From Fidelibacterota bacterium (lineage in GTDB: Bacteria; Fidelibacterota; Marinisomatia; Marinisomatales; TCS55), in the NCBI GenBank assembly GCA_016845785.1, contig JAERSH010000065.1, positions 1 through 64,000 on the forward strand: DNA of 64,000 nt, given 5' to 3'. The translations under genes and the position numbers were made by a program. Below, in pieces: positions 1 to 9,677 of this stretch. Every line of letters starts with the position of its first letter. The stretch's first letter is position 1. A model generated the notes under the pieces. It was given only the letters and a program-made list of their open reading frames with translations, made no database searches and was not told the origin of the DNA.

Positions 1-1357
1 TAGGAGCGTACCAATTGGCCCGCTCCCATCCGGCTAGTTCACCGAAGCAAGCACCATTATCTTTCAATCGACCATGAAATGGACTCTTTCTCACATTTCT
101 CGCCGTATCGTATTGGCGGAAAGGCCAGTGCATTTGATAAAGCAACCCCAATGTCTCGACTGTCCTATCATGAAGGTAATTGGGATTGGCCTGGAAGGGG
201 AGCATCCGCAAAATATCCACTTCACCCACATCTTTTGGGGGTTGACCATCTACGATCCAATCCGCCAGTGCCCAACCGGCACCACCGCCGGAAAGGATGC
301 CCACTGAGTTAAATCCGGCTGCCACATAAAACCCCTTCATTCCTGGGGCTTCTCCAAGATGAAAAAGATCGTCCGGCGTAAAACTTTCAGGACCATTAAA
401 AAATTGCTGAATCCCTGTTTCTCTTAGGATTGGAACACGGTTCATGGCATTTTCAAGATACGGTTCGAGGTGCTCCCACTCCGGTCCCAATTCACTAAAA
501 CAAAAATCTTCAGGAATCCCATTCATCCCCCATGGGCGTGCTTCCGGTTCAAAGAAACCAACCAATAATTTTCCACCTGCTTCATGCTTAAAATAAAGGC
601 ATGACCCTTGGTCACGGAGGACAGGCAATTTTGAATCAATTCCGGGAATTTTATCTGTTATAATATAAAAGTGTTCCGCCGCATGGAGTGGAATATCTAC
701 ACTGCACATTTTACCAATTTCACGTGCCCACATGCCACCACAGTTCACCACCACATCTGTTTCAATATTCCCTTTATCCGTGGCTACACCGGTGATCTTC
801 CCCTCACTGAATTGGATGGCATTCACTTTCGTATTTTGAAAAAATTGGGCACCACCCATTTTGGCCCCTTTGGCCAATGCCATGGTTACATCTGAGGGAC
901 CTAATTGAGCATCCTTTACAATATGTACCGCCCCTACCAAATCGTCTGTATGAAGCAATGGCCACATCTTTTTTAATTCTGATGGGGTGAGTTCATTGAC
1001 CTCAATCCCAAAATAGCGAGCCATGGATGCACCCCGTAGAAGTTCCTCCATCCGTTCTTCATCACTAGCAATGGACAGGGAACCTACCTCATCATAGCCT
1101 GTACTTTGTCCCGTTTCCTTCTCTAATCGCGCATATAATTCTGATGAGTATCTGGCCAATCGAGTTAGGCTATGGGTCGCACGTAACTGGCCAAGAAGTC
1201 CCGCCGCGTGCCAAGTTGTACCGGATGTCAATTGCTTCCGCTCTAGCAATACAATGTCTTTCCATCCCCGTTTTACCAGATGATAGGCTACACTGCACCC
1301 TGCTACGCCCCCACCAATAATGACGGCTTGGGCTTTGGTCGGAAAATTATTCTTCAT
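1..1357 (-). CDS. Dimethylglycine/sarcosine dehydrogenase-like FAD oxidoreductase (3' end beyond window)
   Basis: I translated this from the minus strand; 452 codons are visible and the C-terminus runs off the window start. The N-terminus carries a Rossmann dinucleotide motif (VIIGGGVAGCSVAYHL, residues ~12-27). It then has TSGTTWHAAGL, whose His is the residue that holds FAD covalently in dimethylglycine and sarcosine dehydrogenases. The visible part ends in WERANWYAP, a stretch typical of the DMGDH/SARDH family before its GcvT-like folate-binding domain, so the full protein probably has that domain. Expected role is oxidative demethylation of N-methylglycines, passing one-carbon units to tetrahydrofolate. 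Its ATG overlaps the stop of the upstream symporter (ATGA), implying translational coupling and hinting that the symporter imports its substrate. The exact substrate is inferred. Confidence 0.85.
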   Translation of the reverse strand, partial: MKNNFPTKAQAVIIGGGVAGCSVAYHLVKRGWKDIVLLERKQLTSGTTWHAAGLLGQLRATHSLTRLARYSSELYARLEKETGQSTGYDEVGSLSIASDEERMEELLRGASMARYFGIEVNELTPSELKKMWPLLHTDDLVGAVHIVKDAQLGPSDVTMALAKGAKMGGAQFFQNTKVNAIQFSEGKITGVATDKGNIETDVVVNCGGMWAREIGKMCSVDIPLHAAEHFYIITDKIPGIDSKLPVLRDQGSCLYFKHEAGGKLLVGFFEPEARPWGMNGIPEDFCFSELGPEWEHLEPYLENAMNRVPILRETGIQQFFNGPESFTPDDLFHLGEAPGMKGFYVAAGFNSVGILSGGGAGWALADWIVDGQPPKDVGEVDILRMLPFQANPNYLHDRTVETLGLLYQMHWPFRQYDTARNVRKSPFHGRLKDNGACFGELAGWERANWYAP

Positions 1358-2805
1358 GAATTTCGATGGCTTTTTAGGTTGGGCATATCCTTTTCATAGG
1401 ATTGCATTTCTCTTTTCACAATGGGTGCCAGCATATACAATCCCAAAAAATTAGCCAATGCCATGGCAAATATCATGGCATCTGAAAAATCCAAAATGGA
1501 ATCCAACTGGGTCATACAACCCAAAGCAACGGATCCGCAAAATATTGCATTATAGACATTGATTACTTTTTTCTTATTCCCAAATAGATATATCCATCCT
1601 TCTCTGCCGTAATAGGACCAAGCAATAATAGTGGAATAAGCAAACAGCATAACCACCACGGCTAAAATATAAGGAAAGAATGGAAAGACACTCCCAAAAG
1701 CAGCGGAGGTCAACTCCACCCCAGACAATGAAGTGGGCGGTGCGCCTGGATCATAAATTGTAACCGTGATCACCAAAGCTGTGACGGGGCTTACCACGAT
1801 TGAATCAATAAATGGCTCCAATAAACTCACGTATCCTTCTGTGACGGGTTTTTTGGTACTCACGGCTGAATGGGCAACCGCAGCGGAACCGATGCCTGCT
1901 TCATTGGAATATGCTGCCCTCCGGAATCCCAGCAATAGAACACCAATCATACCGCCACCCGCGCCTTGGAGTGAAAAAGCATTATTTAAAATTACACCCA
2001 CCGCACCGGGGATACGATCAAGATTAAATGCAATAACCAACAACCCTGTGGAGAGATAGAGTAAAGCCATAAATGGCACTAATTTCCCGGCTACATTGGC
2101 AATTTTTTTAATGCCCCCAATGATGACCACACCCACCAATAAAGCAATCAACAATCCAAAAAGCCAGCCATTATTAGCAAAGAAACTTTCGGCACCGCCA
2201 GTTACATTCACAAATTGAACATAGGCCTGATTGGACTGAAACATGCTCCCTGCACCAAAACCACCAATAATGATACAAAACGCATAATAATGGGCCATGA
2301 CCTTGCCCAAACGAGGACGGCCTAATTCAGATAATCCTCGATCAAGATAATACATGGGTCCACCGGAGATGGAACCATCTTCATTCACTTTTCGATATTT
2401 GACACCCAGTGTACATTCAGCGAATTTGGACGCCATTCCAAAAAATCCTGCCACCATCATCCAGAAGGCAGCACCGGGACCACCAATGGATATAGCAATG
2501 GCCACATGGGCAATATTCCCAACACCTACTGTACCGGATATGGCTGTGGCCAATGCTTGAAAATGGGTTACTTCACCGGGATCGTTGGGATCTGAATAAT
2601 CTCCTCGTGTGATTTTGAGCGCATGGGTAAATCCTCGGATATTGATAAAGCGTAAATAAAAGGTAAAAAAGATCGCCCCAACCACAAGCCAAAGGACAAT
2701 CAAAGGGACTTCGTGGCCGCCGATGGAAACGGTAAAAAAGACTACATCCGAAAAAACCTTCGCGATCGGTTTAAATGCATTATTGATGGCCAAATCAATT
2801 CCCAT
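1354..2805 (-). CDS. Sodium:alanine/glycine symporter family (AGCS) transporter
   Basis: This 483-residue polytopic membrane protein has the hallmark composition of the alanine/glycine:cation symporter family. Gly-rich helices, the stretch ATAISGTVGVGNIAHVAIA (~88-106) and the motif RRAAYSNEAGIGSAAVAHSA (~293-312) are diagnostic. The length is normal for the family. It would use the sodium gradient to import a small neutral amino acid or an N-methylated glycine. The stop overlaps the start of the downstream dimethylglycine/sarcosine dehydrogenase-like gene, which favours a substrate such as glycine, sarcosine or dimethylglycine; that link is inferred. About 70 bp separate it from the upstream acyl-CoA ligase, so it could have its own promoter or read through from the liv operon. 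Confidence 0.92.
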   Translation of the reverse strand: MGIDLAINNAFKPIAKVFSDVVFFTVSIGGHEVPLIVLWLVVGAIFFTFYLRFINIRGFTHALKITRGDYSDPNDPGEVTHFQALATAISGTVGVGNIAHVAIAISIGGPGAAFWMMVAGFFGMASKFAECTLGVKYRKVNEDGSISGGPMYYLDRGLSELGRPRLGKVMAHYYAFCIIIGGFGAGSMFQSNQAYVQFVNVTGGAESFFANNGWLFGLLIALLVGVVIIGGIKKIANVAGKLVPFMALLYLSTGLLVIAFNLDRIPGAVGVILNNAFSLQGAGGGMIGVLLLGFRRAAYSNEAGIGSAAVAHSAVSTKKPVTEGYVSLLEPFIDSIVVSPVTALVITVTIYDPGAPPTSLSGVELTSAAFGSVFPFFPYILAVVVMLFAYSTIIAWSYYGREGWIYLFGNKKKVINVYNAIFCGSVALGCMTQLDSILDFSDAMIFAMALANFLGLYMLAPIVKREMQSYEKDMPNLKSHRNS

Positions 2806-2874
2806 AATGTTTTTGATATATACTTGGCGTTAATTATGGTTGGTTAAATAGAAAAAATTTTCATTCACCAATGA

Positions 2875-4704
2875 CTATTTACCCGAATACATGCTATTGA
2901 TCAGGTCTATATTGTTTACTGTTACCACTTTACGTTTAACCTTTAATGTTGGGGTTACTTCATCTTTATCTTGATCTAACTCTTCTTCTAGTATTCGAAA
3001 CTTTTTGATGGATTCATAAGAAGCCAATTCATGATTTTTTTCTTTAATGACATGATTTAATAAATCGACTACTTCTTCTTTTTTGGTCAAATCTCCTAAA
3101 TCTTGATAAAGAATTTTACGGTCTCTAGCAAATTTGGTAATCTCATCTTCATCTAATGTAACCAACATGGTTAAGTATGGTTTTTTATCTCCAATTACCA
3201 TCGCCTGGGAAATATAGGGGCTAGTTTTCATCAGATTTTCAATGTTTTGAGGTGCTACATTTTTTCCACCAGCCGTAATGATGATATCTTTTTTGCGATC
3301 GGTAATAAATAAGTAACCATCCTCGTCTACATGGCCCACATCTCCCGTATGCAACCAAAACCCACCTTCTCCATCGGGTTTAAGCAATTCTTCGGTCGCT
3401 TCCTCATTTTTATAATATCCCTGTATATTTTGTTCGCCACGGCAACAAATTTCACCATCGTCCATAATTTTTATTTCGGTCCCCTTAATGGGCAACCCTA
3501 CAGAACCTATTTTGGTTTTCCCTGCAGAATTCATGGTAATAATTCCAGATGTTTCGGTCATACCAAAGGCTTCATATACTTCTACGCCTACCCAATTGAA
3601 AAAATGAATAATCTCTTTTGATATAGGCGCAGCACCAGTGATCATACAGCGGATATTTCCACCAAAAATATCTTTTATTTTTTCTAATACTAATAAATGC
3701 GCAAGCCATCCTTTTGTACGAAGCCAAATTGACAAGGGCTCGTTTGCAATTCTCTTATCACTTATTATTCTTCCAAGATTAATTGCCCAATGGTAAATTT
3801 TTTGTTGTATCCATGTAGCATCATCTATTCCAGTCATTATTTTGGCATAAAATTTTTCCCAGACCCTAGGGGTGCCAAAAACAACCGTCGGACCGGTTTG
3901 CCGAATATTTTGCGGCATATCCTCAATGCTTTCTGCAAAAGCAGCCGCATGTCCTGTGTATAATCGAATAAAATGTCCAACCAATCGTTCTGCAATATGG
4001 GCCATAGGCAGGAAACACACATAAAAATCTTCCCTATTTATCCCAATAGCCTTTGGTAATTCTTTAGATCCTGATATGATATTTCGGCTCGTATACATCC
4101 CGGCTTTTGGATTTCCAGTCGTACCAGATGTGTATGTAAAACTAATAAGATCGTCTGGTTTTCCCGCTTGAATTGATTCTACAAATTGGTCTGGATTCTC
4201 CCTACCATATTGGTGACCCAATTTAATAAAGTTTTTTAGAGAGCAAACATTCGGGAGATCTGAAGGCATAAAGTGATCCATGACAACAATTTGTTTTATA
4301 TTGGGTAATCGATCCCAAATGGCTAACATTTTATCTAACTGTTCTTGGTCTTCTACAAATACAAGAACACTATCACTTTGATCTGCTATATAAAAAACCT
4401 GTTCATTAGTATTCGAGTGATAAATAGGCGCAGTCACACATCCTATAGAAATGATACCCATATCACAATAAACCCATTCGCTCCTGGTCTGACTCAGAAT
4501 GGAAATTTTATCCCCTTTTTTAATTCCGGATGCCAATAAGGCATTGCCAATATCCCGGGCGTGGTTACCATATTCTCCCCAGGTCGTGGACTGCCATAAT
4601 CCTTCTTTTTTATCCCAAATAGATATGTCATCTGAAAAGTCGGTTACCAGGCGCCAGAATAATTTTGGTAGTGTGTTATATGTATTAAAATCGATATTCA
4701 TCAT
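2875..4704 (-). CDS. Long-chain acyl-CoA synthetase (AMP-forming, FadD15-like)
   Basis: This AMP-dependent synthetase activates a carboxylic acid to its CoA thioester through an acyl-adenylate. Visible motifs are the P-loop TYTSGTTGNPKAG (~190-205), FGMTETSG, HTGDVG, and the hinge DRKKDIIITAGGKNVAPQNIEN near the C-terminus. Length (609 aa) and the central 'lid' insertion suit bacterial FadD15-type long-chain enzymes. I chose the ATG at 4704 because it forms an ATGA overlap with the livF stop and has GGAG just upstream; a GTG at 4713 is the longer alternative. Sitting directly behind a LivFGHM-type transporter, it may activate whatever acid that transporter imports. Substrate chain length cannot be read from the sequence. 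Confidence 0.92.
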   Translation of the reverse strand: MMNIDFNTYNTLPKLFWRLVTDFSDDISIWDKKEGLWQSTTWGEYGNHARDIGNALLASGIKKGDKISILSQTRSEWVYCDMGIISIGCVTAPIYHSNTNEQVFYIADQSDSVLVFVEDQEQLDKMLAIWDRLPNIKQIVVMDHFMPSDLPNVCSLKNFIKLGHQYGRENPDQFVESIQAGKPDDLISFTYTSGTTGNPKAGMYTSRNIISGSKELPKAIGINREDFYVCFLPMAHIAERLVGHFIRLYTGHAAAFAESIEDMPQNIRQTGPTVVFGTPRVWEKFYAKIMTGIDDATWIQQKIYHWAINLGRIISDKRIANEPLSIWLRTKGWLAHLLVLEKIKDIFGGNIRCMITGAAPISKEIIHFFNWVGVEVYEAFGMTETSGIITMNSAGKTKIGSVGLPIKGTEIKIMDDGEICCRGEQNIQGYYKNEEATEELLKPDGEGGFWLHTGDVGHVDEDGYLFITDRKKDIIITAGGKNVAPQNIENLMKTSPYISQAMVIGDKKPYLTMLVTLDEDEITKFARDRKILYQDLGDLTKKEEVVDLLNHVIKEKNHELASYESIKKFRILEEELDQDKDEVTPTLKVKRKVVTVNNIDLINSMYSGK

Positions 4705-5441
4705 CCACTCCACACTTTAGCACGGCGGTTGTATTTACCCTCACCTAAATACTGTTCACGGACTTTTTCTTCTTCCAACAATTCGTCATAGGTGCCGCTT
4801 AAGAAAATTTTACCCGTGGTAAGAACATACCCATAATCGGCGATCTTTAATGCTTGGTTTACATTTTGTTCAACTAGTAAAATGGTTGTCCCTGCGTTAT
4901 GCAATTCTTTAATCGTTGCAAAAATATCCTGAACCAATAATGGTGATAGCCCTAAAGAAGGTTCGTCAAGTAGTAACAATTTGGGCTTCAACATAAGCGC
5001 ACGCGAGATGGCCAACATTTGCTGTTCTCCCCCACTCATATTCCCTGCTTGCTGACTTTTCCTTTTTTTCAAAATGGGGAAATGTTGAAACGCTTCCTCC
5101 ATTCGAGCATGTACTAATTCTTTATCTTTTAATAGAAACCCACCCATAAGCAAGTTTTCTTCTACAGTTAATTCGCCAAAAATCCGCCGCCATTCAGGTA
5201 CGTGACCAATCCCCATCCTAACAATTTCTTCCCCATCCATTCGGTCAATGCGTTTTTCATTAAAATGGATGGTTCCATATTCCGGCTCAACCAATCCGCT
5301 AATGGTTTTCAGGATGGTGGATTTTCCAGCCCCATTGGCACCCAATATACATACCAACTGTCCTTCTAGCACCTCAAGAGAAACACCATGGAGCGCTTTT
5401 ATTTTTCCATAATAGGTTTCTATACCAATCAGCTTAAGCAT
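4701..5441 (-). CDS. livF: ABC transporter ATPase, LivF type
   Basis: A 246-residue cytoplasmic ATPase of the branched-chain amino acid (HAAT) transporter family. Walker A (GANGAGKST, ~34-42), the signature MSGGEQQM, Walker B LLLLDEP and the switch His (VEQN region) are all intact. The short length and the absence of LivG's extra helical insertion make it LivF. It starts 8 nt inside the end of livG and ends overlapping the start of the acyl-CoA ligase, so these three are tightly coupled. It pairs with LivG to power the LivH/LivM channel. HAAT transporters carry amino acids but also aromatic acids, urea and other carboxylates, so 'branched-chain amino acid' specificity should not be assumed. 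Confidence 0.93.
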   Translation of the reverse strand: MLKLIGIETYYGKIKALHGVSLEVLEGQLVCILGANGAGKSTILKTISGLVEPEYGTIHFNEKRIDRMDGEEIVRMGIGHVPEWRRIFGELTVEENLLMGGFLLKDKELVHARMEEAFQHFPILKKRKSQQAGNMSGGEQQMLAISRALMLKPKLLLLDEPSLGLSPLLVQDIFATIKELHNAGTTILLVEQNVNQALKIADYGYVLTTGKIFLSGTYDELLEEEKVREQYLGEGKYNRRAKVWSG

Positions 5442-6195
5442 CGAATCCTTCTCCTAGGTACGCTTTTAATACCTTGGGGTGCGCTTTTACTTCTGCAGGG
5501 AGACCAACGGTAATTATCTTGCCAGAGTCCAATACACCAACACGGTCAGAAATACTCATCACCAAATTCATATCATGCTCTACAACCATAACCGTAATAC
5601 CAAGTCGATCCCTGATTTCACCAATAATTTTTGCAATTTCATATGTTTCTTGGTCATTCATTCCTGCGGCTGGCTCATCCATTAGAATAAGCTCTGGTTT
5701 TGGCATTAATGCTCTAGCAATTTCAACTAACTTTTGAATGCCATAAGGTTGCCCACTCATATATTTAGATTCATAATTAGCAATACCTAAAAAATCCATA
5801 ACCTCTAAGGCCAATGCTTCTTCTTTCTCTCGATATGATCGAATGAACCATCGATTCAAAGTGAATTTGGCATCAATGCGGTTATGGGCACCCAACAGCA
5901 CATTGTCCAAAACCGTCATATAAGGCACATTTTGAATGTTTTGAAATGTGCGCGAAATACCCGTCTTGATCACATCATGAGATGGCGTTTTATTTAGATT
6001 ATACCCATTGTAATTAATTTTCCCCTCTTGGGGTCGATTAAACCCATTGATGCAGTTAAACAGAGTAGATTTACCAGAACCATTGGGACCGATCAAAGAG
6101 AAAATTTCTCCTTCATTCACACTGATTGATACATCATTCAGGGCCACAACACCAGAGAACCGCATGGTTACATTATTGACGTTAAGTTGACTCAT
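5434..6195 (-). CDS. livG: ABC transporter ATPase, LivG type
   Basis: The second ATPase of the HAAT-type transporter, 253 residues from the chosen start. Walker A is GPNGSGKST, the signature region is a degenerate QPYGIQKLVEIARAL as in LivG proteins, and Walker B is ELILMDEP. The LivG-specific insertion after Walker A (FNRPQEGKINYNGYNLNKTP onward) is present. I chose the ATG at 6195 (MSQLNVNNVTM). The only longer option is a GTG at 6219 that lies inside a perfect hairpin and adds residues with no counterpart in the family. The ribosome site is weak (AAGA). It follows the binding-protein gene after that hairpin and overlaps livF by 8 nt. Confidence 0.93.
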   Translation of the reverse strand: MSQLNVNNVTMRFSGVVALNDVSISVNEGEIFSLIGPNGSGKSTLFNCINGFNRPQEGKINYNGYNLNKTPSHDVIKTGISRTFQNIQNVPYMTVLDNVLLGAHNRIDAKFTLNRWFIRSYREKEEALALEVMDFLGIANYESKYMSGQPYGIQKLVEIARALMPKPELILMDEPAAGMNDQETYEIAKIIGEIRDRLGITVMVVEHDMNLVMSISDRVGVLDSGKIITVGLPAEVKAHPKVLKAYLGEGFDA

Positions 6196-6210
6196 TAATC
6201 TTATTTTGGT

Positions 6211-6238
6211 TTGAGGCACCGGGATGTCGGTGCCTCAA
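6211..6238 (-). terminator. Intercistronic hairpin between binding-protein gene and livG
   Basis: A perfect 10-bp stem (TTGAGGCACC / GGTGCCTCAA) encloses an 8-nt loop. It lies between the stop of the first binding-protein gene and the livG start. On the minus strand the stem is followed by ACCAAAATAAG rather than a T run, so it is a poor intrinsic terminator. More likely it stabilises the 3' end of the binding-protein transcript or attenuates read-through, giving more binding protein than ATPase. Confidence 0.5.
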
Positions 6239-6249
6239 TTCTAATTATT

Positions 6250-7419
6250 CTATTTCATCCATCCAGCTATTGGGATTTGTTTACCATTCTTAATCTGGAT
6301 GAGCATTGCTTGATCAGATCCCTGTCGGTCATTCGGACCCCAAGTAATTGGAGGAAGATTTGTTTCATCCCAATCTTTAATGGATTCCATTCCTTTTATT
6401 AGGCCGGTGCGAGATAGGTTTTCCCCTGCACGGGTTAATCCTTCAACAAGTACTTTAGCAGCAGTAACACCATAGAAGTGATACATGCCTCTCATTTTTT
6501 CAGGTACTTCATATTGATTGCATAGTTCTCTGTATTCTACTGCTGATGGGTGGTCAGAATTCCACATATATGCACCATTTGCTGAAATAAATCCTTCACC
6601 TGCTTTTCCGGCGGCTAGACCAACACGGTGATCCATTGTGGGTCCAAATCCCATAAATTGCGGTTTGTATCCCATGGCTGCTGCGGTTTTCATTATAATG
6701 ATCGGCTCTTTGACAATGGCAGCTATTAATACATAGTCACATCCACCTTTCATTACGTTCCCTACCTGACCGGTGAAATCTGTAGTTCCACGCTGAAAAC
6801 TTTCCTTTTGAATAGAAATTCCATGCTTTTCTTCTGCGTTTTTTAATCCTTCAAGCGCGTTTTCACCGTAATCATCATCCTGATAAATCACACCAATAGT
6901 TGCATCTGGGTTTTGATTCATGATCCAATTCACCATAATCTCCCCTTGGCGATTATAACCAACCTCAGTAGAAAAAATATATTTGCTTCCAGGGCGGCTT
7001 AAGTCGGACATGGTTCCTGATTGGGACTCAGGTGCGATTAATGGAATTTCATTCTCCACTAATAAGCTTCTAATTGCTTCTGTAGGTGAAGTTCCAAGTA
7101 TAGCAAACAATGAAAATACCTGTTCTTTTTCAATGAGTTTTTTTACCGCAACTACTGTTTTTTGTGGATTGTATTGAGCATCTTCAACGAGCAATTTGAT
7201 CTTCCGACCATGTACACCACCCTGTGAATTAATATGGTTGATATACATTTGTTCACCCCCTGTAATTAGGGCTCCTAATTCCTTTGCTGGACCGCTAAGA
7301 TCTGATGTAGTCCCGATTACGACTTCTGCATCAGTCACGCCGGGTGATTTTGCACCGCTACCACAACCAATCATGGTGACACATAGTATAGCAATCATCG
7401 ATTTAATCATGTGTTTCAT
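6250..7419 (-). CDS. ABC transporter substrate-binding lipoprotein (LivK-like), copy 1
   Basis: A periplasmic binding protein of the leucine-isoleucine-valine (peripla_BP_6) family, 389 residues from the ATG at 7419. That start has a clear AAGGAG ribosome site and opens a lipoprotein signal peptide ending at a Cys (TMIGC|GSG). Longer upstream in-frame starts would spoil the signal. The mature part begins with the family-typical VVIGTTSDLSGPAKELG. It has conserved blocks such as GVIYQDDDYGENALEGL and GGCDYVLIAAIVKEPIIIMKTA. It is closely related to, and exactly as long as, the next gene, so the pair is a tandem duplication. It delivers substrate to LivHM; the ligand is unknown. Confidence 0.92.
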   Translation of the reverse strand: MKHMIKSMIAILCVTMIGCGSGAKSPGVTDAEVVIGTTSDLSGPAKELGALITGGEQMYINHINSQGGVHGRKIKLLVEDAQYNPQKTVVAVKKLIEKEQVFSLFAILGTSPTEAIRSLLVENEIPLIAPESQSGTMSDLSRPGSKYIFSTEVGYNRQGEIMVNWIMNQNPDATIGVIYQDDDYGENALEGLKNAEEKHGISIQKESFQRGTTDFTGQVGNVMKGGCDYVLIAAIVKEPIIIMKTAAAMGYKPQFMGFGPTMDHRVGLAAGKAGEGFISANGAYMWNSDHPSAVEYRELCNQYEVPEKMRGMYHFYGVTAAKVLVEGLTRAGENLSRTGLIKGMESIKDWDETNLPPITWGPNDRQGSDQAMLIQIKNGKQIPIAGWMK

Positions 7420-7451
7420 TATTATTGACTCCTTTTTTAACATTAAATTTA

Positions 7452-8621
7452 TTATTCTAACCAAGTGGAAATCGTTTGCTGAACACCATCTTTTACTTGC
7501 ACTAAAATGACACTTTCTGCTCCCGCATGATCATTTCTGCTATATGTAATTGGTTGGGTGCCAGCCATATTCCAATTATTAAAAGTTTCCATTCCTCTTA
7601 TTAATTTTTTCCGAGTTGGGTTTTTACCAGCTCTATTAAGCCCCTCTACCAAAATGATGGCAGTCGTAAAACCATAATAATGATACATGCCTCTCATGGC
7701 TACTGGTACATTCGCCTTTTCGCAAAGCTCACGGTATAAGTTAGGAATTTCGTTATCTGAATCCCATAAATAGGCAAAATTAGCGGCTATAAATCCTTCC
7801 CCTGCTGAGCCAGCTGCCAATGCAACACGATGATCCATCGTTGGACTGATTCCTAAAAATTGTGGTGAGAATCCCATGGCTTCGGCGGTTTTCATGATAA
7901 TGATGGGTTCCTTAACGATTCCAGCGATGATGACATGTGTACACCCACCTTTCATAAGGTTCATTACTTGTCCAGAAAATTCAGTCGCACCCCGTTGAAA
8001 GGCTTCCTTTTGCACAGATATATTTAATTCATATTCAATCGCCTCAATTCCTTTTAGAACATTATCACCATAATCATCATCTTGATAAATTACTCCGATC
8101 ACTGCATTAGGATCCAATTTAATTACATATTCTGTTAATATACCTGCCTGTATGTCATATCCTGTATCTGTATGAAAAATATATCGTGCTGCTGGGCGAC
8201 TCATATCTGACATGGTCCCGGACTGGGTGGCAGGTGCAATTAATGGGACTCCTGATTCTTCCAGCAATGGCCGAATTGCCTCTACCGGGGAAGTCCCAAT
8301 CACATTATATAAACAGAATATTTGTTCTTTTTCGATTAATTTTTTGACAACGGCTACAGTCTTTTGGGGATTATATTGGGCATCCTCTACTAGCATTCTA
8401 ACATTGCGACCGTGAACGCCGCCATTGTTATTAACATAGTCTAAATACAAATTCGATCCTGAAGGCAGCAATTTCCCTAATTCCTTCATAGGACCGCTCA
8501 AGTCCTGCACATTACCAATTAAAATTTCATTGTCTGAAATACCGGGCGATCCTGATGGACCACTACAACCCAATACAAAAAATATGGATGCAGTCAAATT
8601 GAATGATATAAATTTTTTCAT
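7452..8621 (-). CDS. ABC transporter substrate-binding lipoprotein (LivK-like), copy 2
   Basis: The paralogue of the neighbouring binding protein, also 389 residues from the chosen ATG at 8621. GAGG lies upstream, and the lipoprotein signal MKKFISFNLTASIFFVLGC ends at the lipid-attachment Cys. A GTG at 8642 is the longer alternative and would precede the signal peptide with charged residues. Shared blocks with copy 1 include GVIYQDDDYG(D/E)N, VKEPIIIMKTA and MDHRV(A/G)LAAG. Differences cluster in the lobe interiors, as expected if the two copies bind different ligands. It lies 24 bp after livM and 32 bp before copy 1, in the same transcription unit. Confidence 0.92.
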   Translation of the reverse strand: MKKFISFNLTASIFFVLGCSGPSGSPGISDNEILIGNVQDLSGPMKELGKLLPSGSNLYLDYVNNNGGVHGRNVRMLVEDAQYNPQKTVAVVKKLIEKEQIFCLYNVIGTSPVEAIRPLLEESGVPLIAPATQSGTMSDMSRPAARYIFHTDTGYDIQAGILTEYVIKLDPNAVIGVIYQDDDYGDNVLKGIEAIEYELNISVQKEAFQRGATEFSGQVMNLMKGGCTHVIIAGIVKEPIIIMKTAEAMGFSPQFLGISPTMDHRVALAAGSAGEGFIAANFAYLWDSDNEIPNLYRELCEKANVPVAMRGMYHYYGFTTAIILVEGLNRAGKNPTRKKLIRGMETFNNWNMAGTQPITYSRNDHAGAESVILVQVKDGVQQTISTWLE

Positions 8622-8645
8622 AGTAAACCATTTCCTCAGCACATA

Positions 8646-9677
8646 TTAAGTAAAGCGTTGCTTTGGATTAAATGGAAATAACTTCCAATAGATTCTAATT
8701 TTTAACCACATACCATATAATCCTGTCGGTTGGAAAATAATAAAAAGAAACATAATGAGACCGAATATAAGAGATTCAATGTCCCCAGCTTCTATCTGAA
8801 ATAAAACATGGAGCCATTCCTCAATTACCGGCACAATCAAATTTTCTAATAATACGATAAATATTGTTCCTAGCACTGCACCATAGATGGATCCAATTCC
8901 ACCGACCAAAACCATAATAATAAAGTATATCGATAACATATTATCAAAATGATCGGTAGAAATGAAGTGATTGGTATGGGCCATGAGCACGCCGGCTAAT
9001 CCTGCGAAGACACCGGAAATAAAAAATGACATCATTTTATATTGGGCAAGATTGATGCCGGAGGCCTCTGCGGCTTGCTCAGAGTCACGAATCGCCATAA
9101 ATGCCCTTCCAACCTTTGACTTCATCATTCGACGTGACGCAACTATAGACAGTATGGCCAAGGTCCAAACCAGAAAATAGTTTGCCCAGTCACCATTAAA
9201 TGTATACCCAAATAGTTTTGGCGAGGATACTGCGAGGCCACCAGATCCTTGAGTCCATTCACGGAGTGCTATAATTAAACGACGAATTATAAAACCAAAT
9301 CCCATGGTGGTCAACCCCAAATACATCCCCGAAACCCGCAGGGCCGGAAAACCAATAATAAATCCAAAGCAGCCGGCGATGATGGGCGAAAGCACCAGTG
9401 AAAACCCAAAGGGCAGTCCCACTTGATCGACCAAAATAGCTGACGTATAGGCACCAATGGCCATAAACCCTGCATGCCCCAGCGAAATTAACCCGGTGTA
9501 CCCAGATAGGATATCCAACCCTACGGTGAGAATGAGATAAATTCCGATGGTGTTTAAAATATAAAGATAATACTTATAACTAAACGTGATTCCCTTCAAC
9601 ATAAAGGGCAATAGAATCACCAACCCGATTAAGGCAGGAATCCATTTTATATTTTCGTCTGCGTACCGACCCTTCAT
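8646..9677 (-). CDS. livM: ABC transporter permease, LivM type
   Basis: This 343-residue inner-membrane permease has about ten hydrophobic segments and the LivM hallmark blocks GLDILSGYTGLISLGHAGFMAIGAY (~53-77) and ALRVSGMYLGLTTMGFGFI (~112-130). It also has the EAA-like loop AIRDSEQAAEASGINLAQYK that contacts the ATPases. The C-terminal cytoplasmic tail is slightly long but within the family range. Its ATG overlaps the livH stop (TAATG), so the two permeases are coupled. It forms the translocation path together with LivH. Confidence 0.93.
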   Translation of the reverse strand: MKGRYADENIKWIPALIGLVILLPFMLKGITFSYKYYLYILNTIGIYLILTVGLDILSGYTGLISLGHAGFMAIGAYTSAILVDQVGLPFGFSLVLSPIIAGCFGFIIGFPALRVSGMYLGLTTMGFGFIIRRLIIALREWTQGSGGLAVSSPKLFGYTFNGDWANYFLVWTLAILSIVASRRMMKSKVGRAFMAIRDSEQAAEASGINLAQYKMMSFFISGVFAGLAGVLMAHTNHFISTDHFDNMLSIYFIIMVLVGGIGSIYGAVLGTIFIVLLENLIVPVIEEWLHVLFQIEAGDIESLIFGLIMFLFIIFQPTGLYGMWLKIRIYWKLFPFNPKQRFT

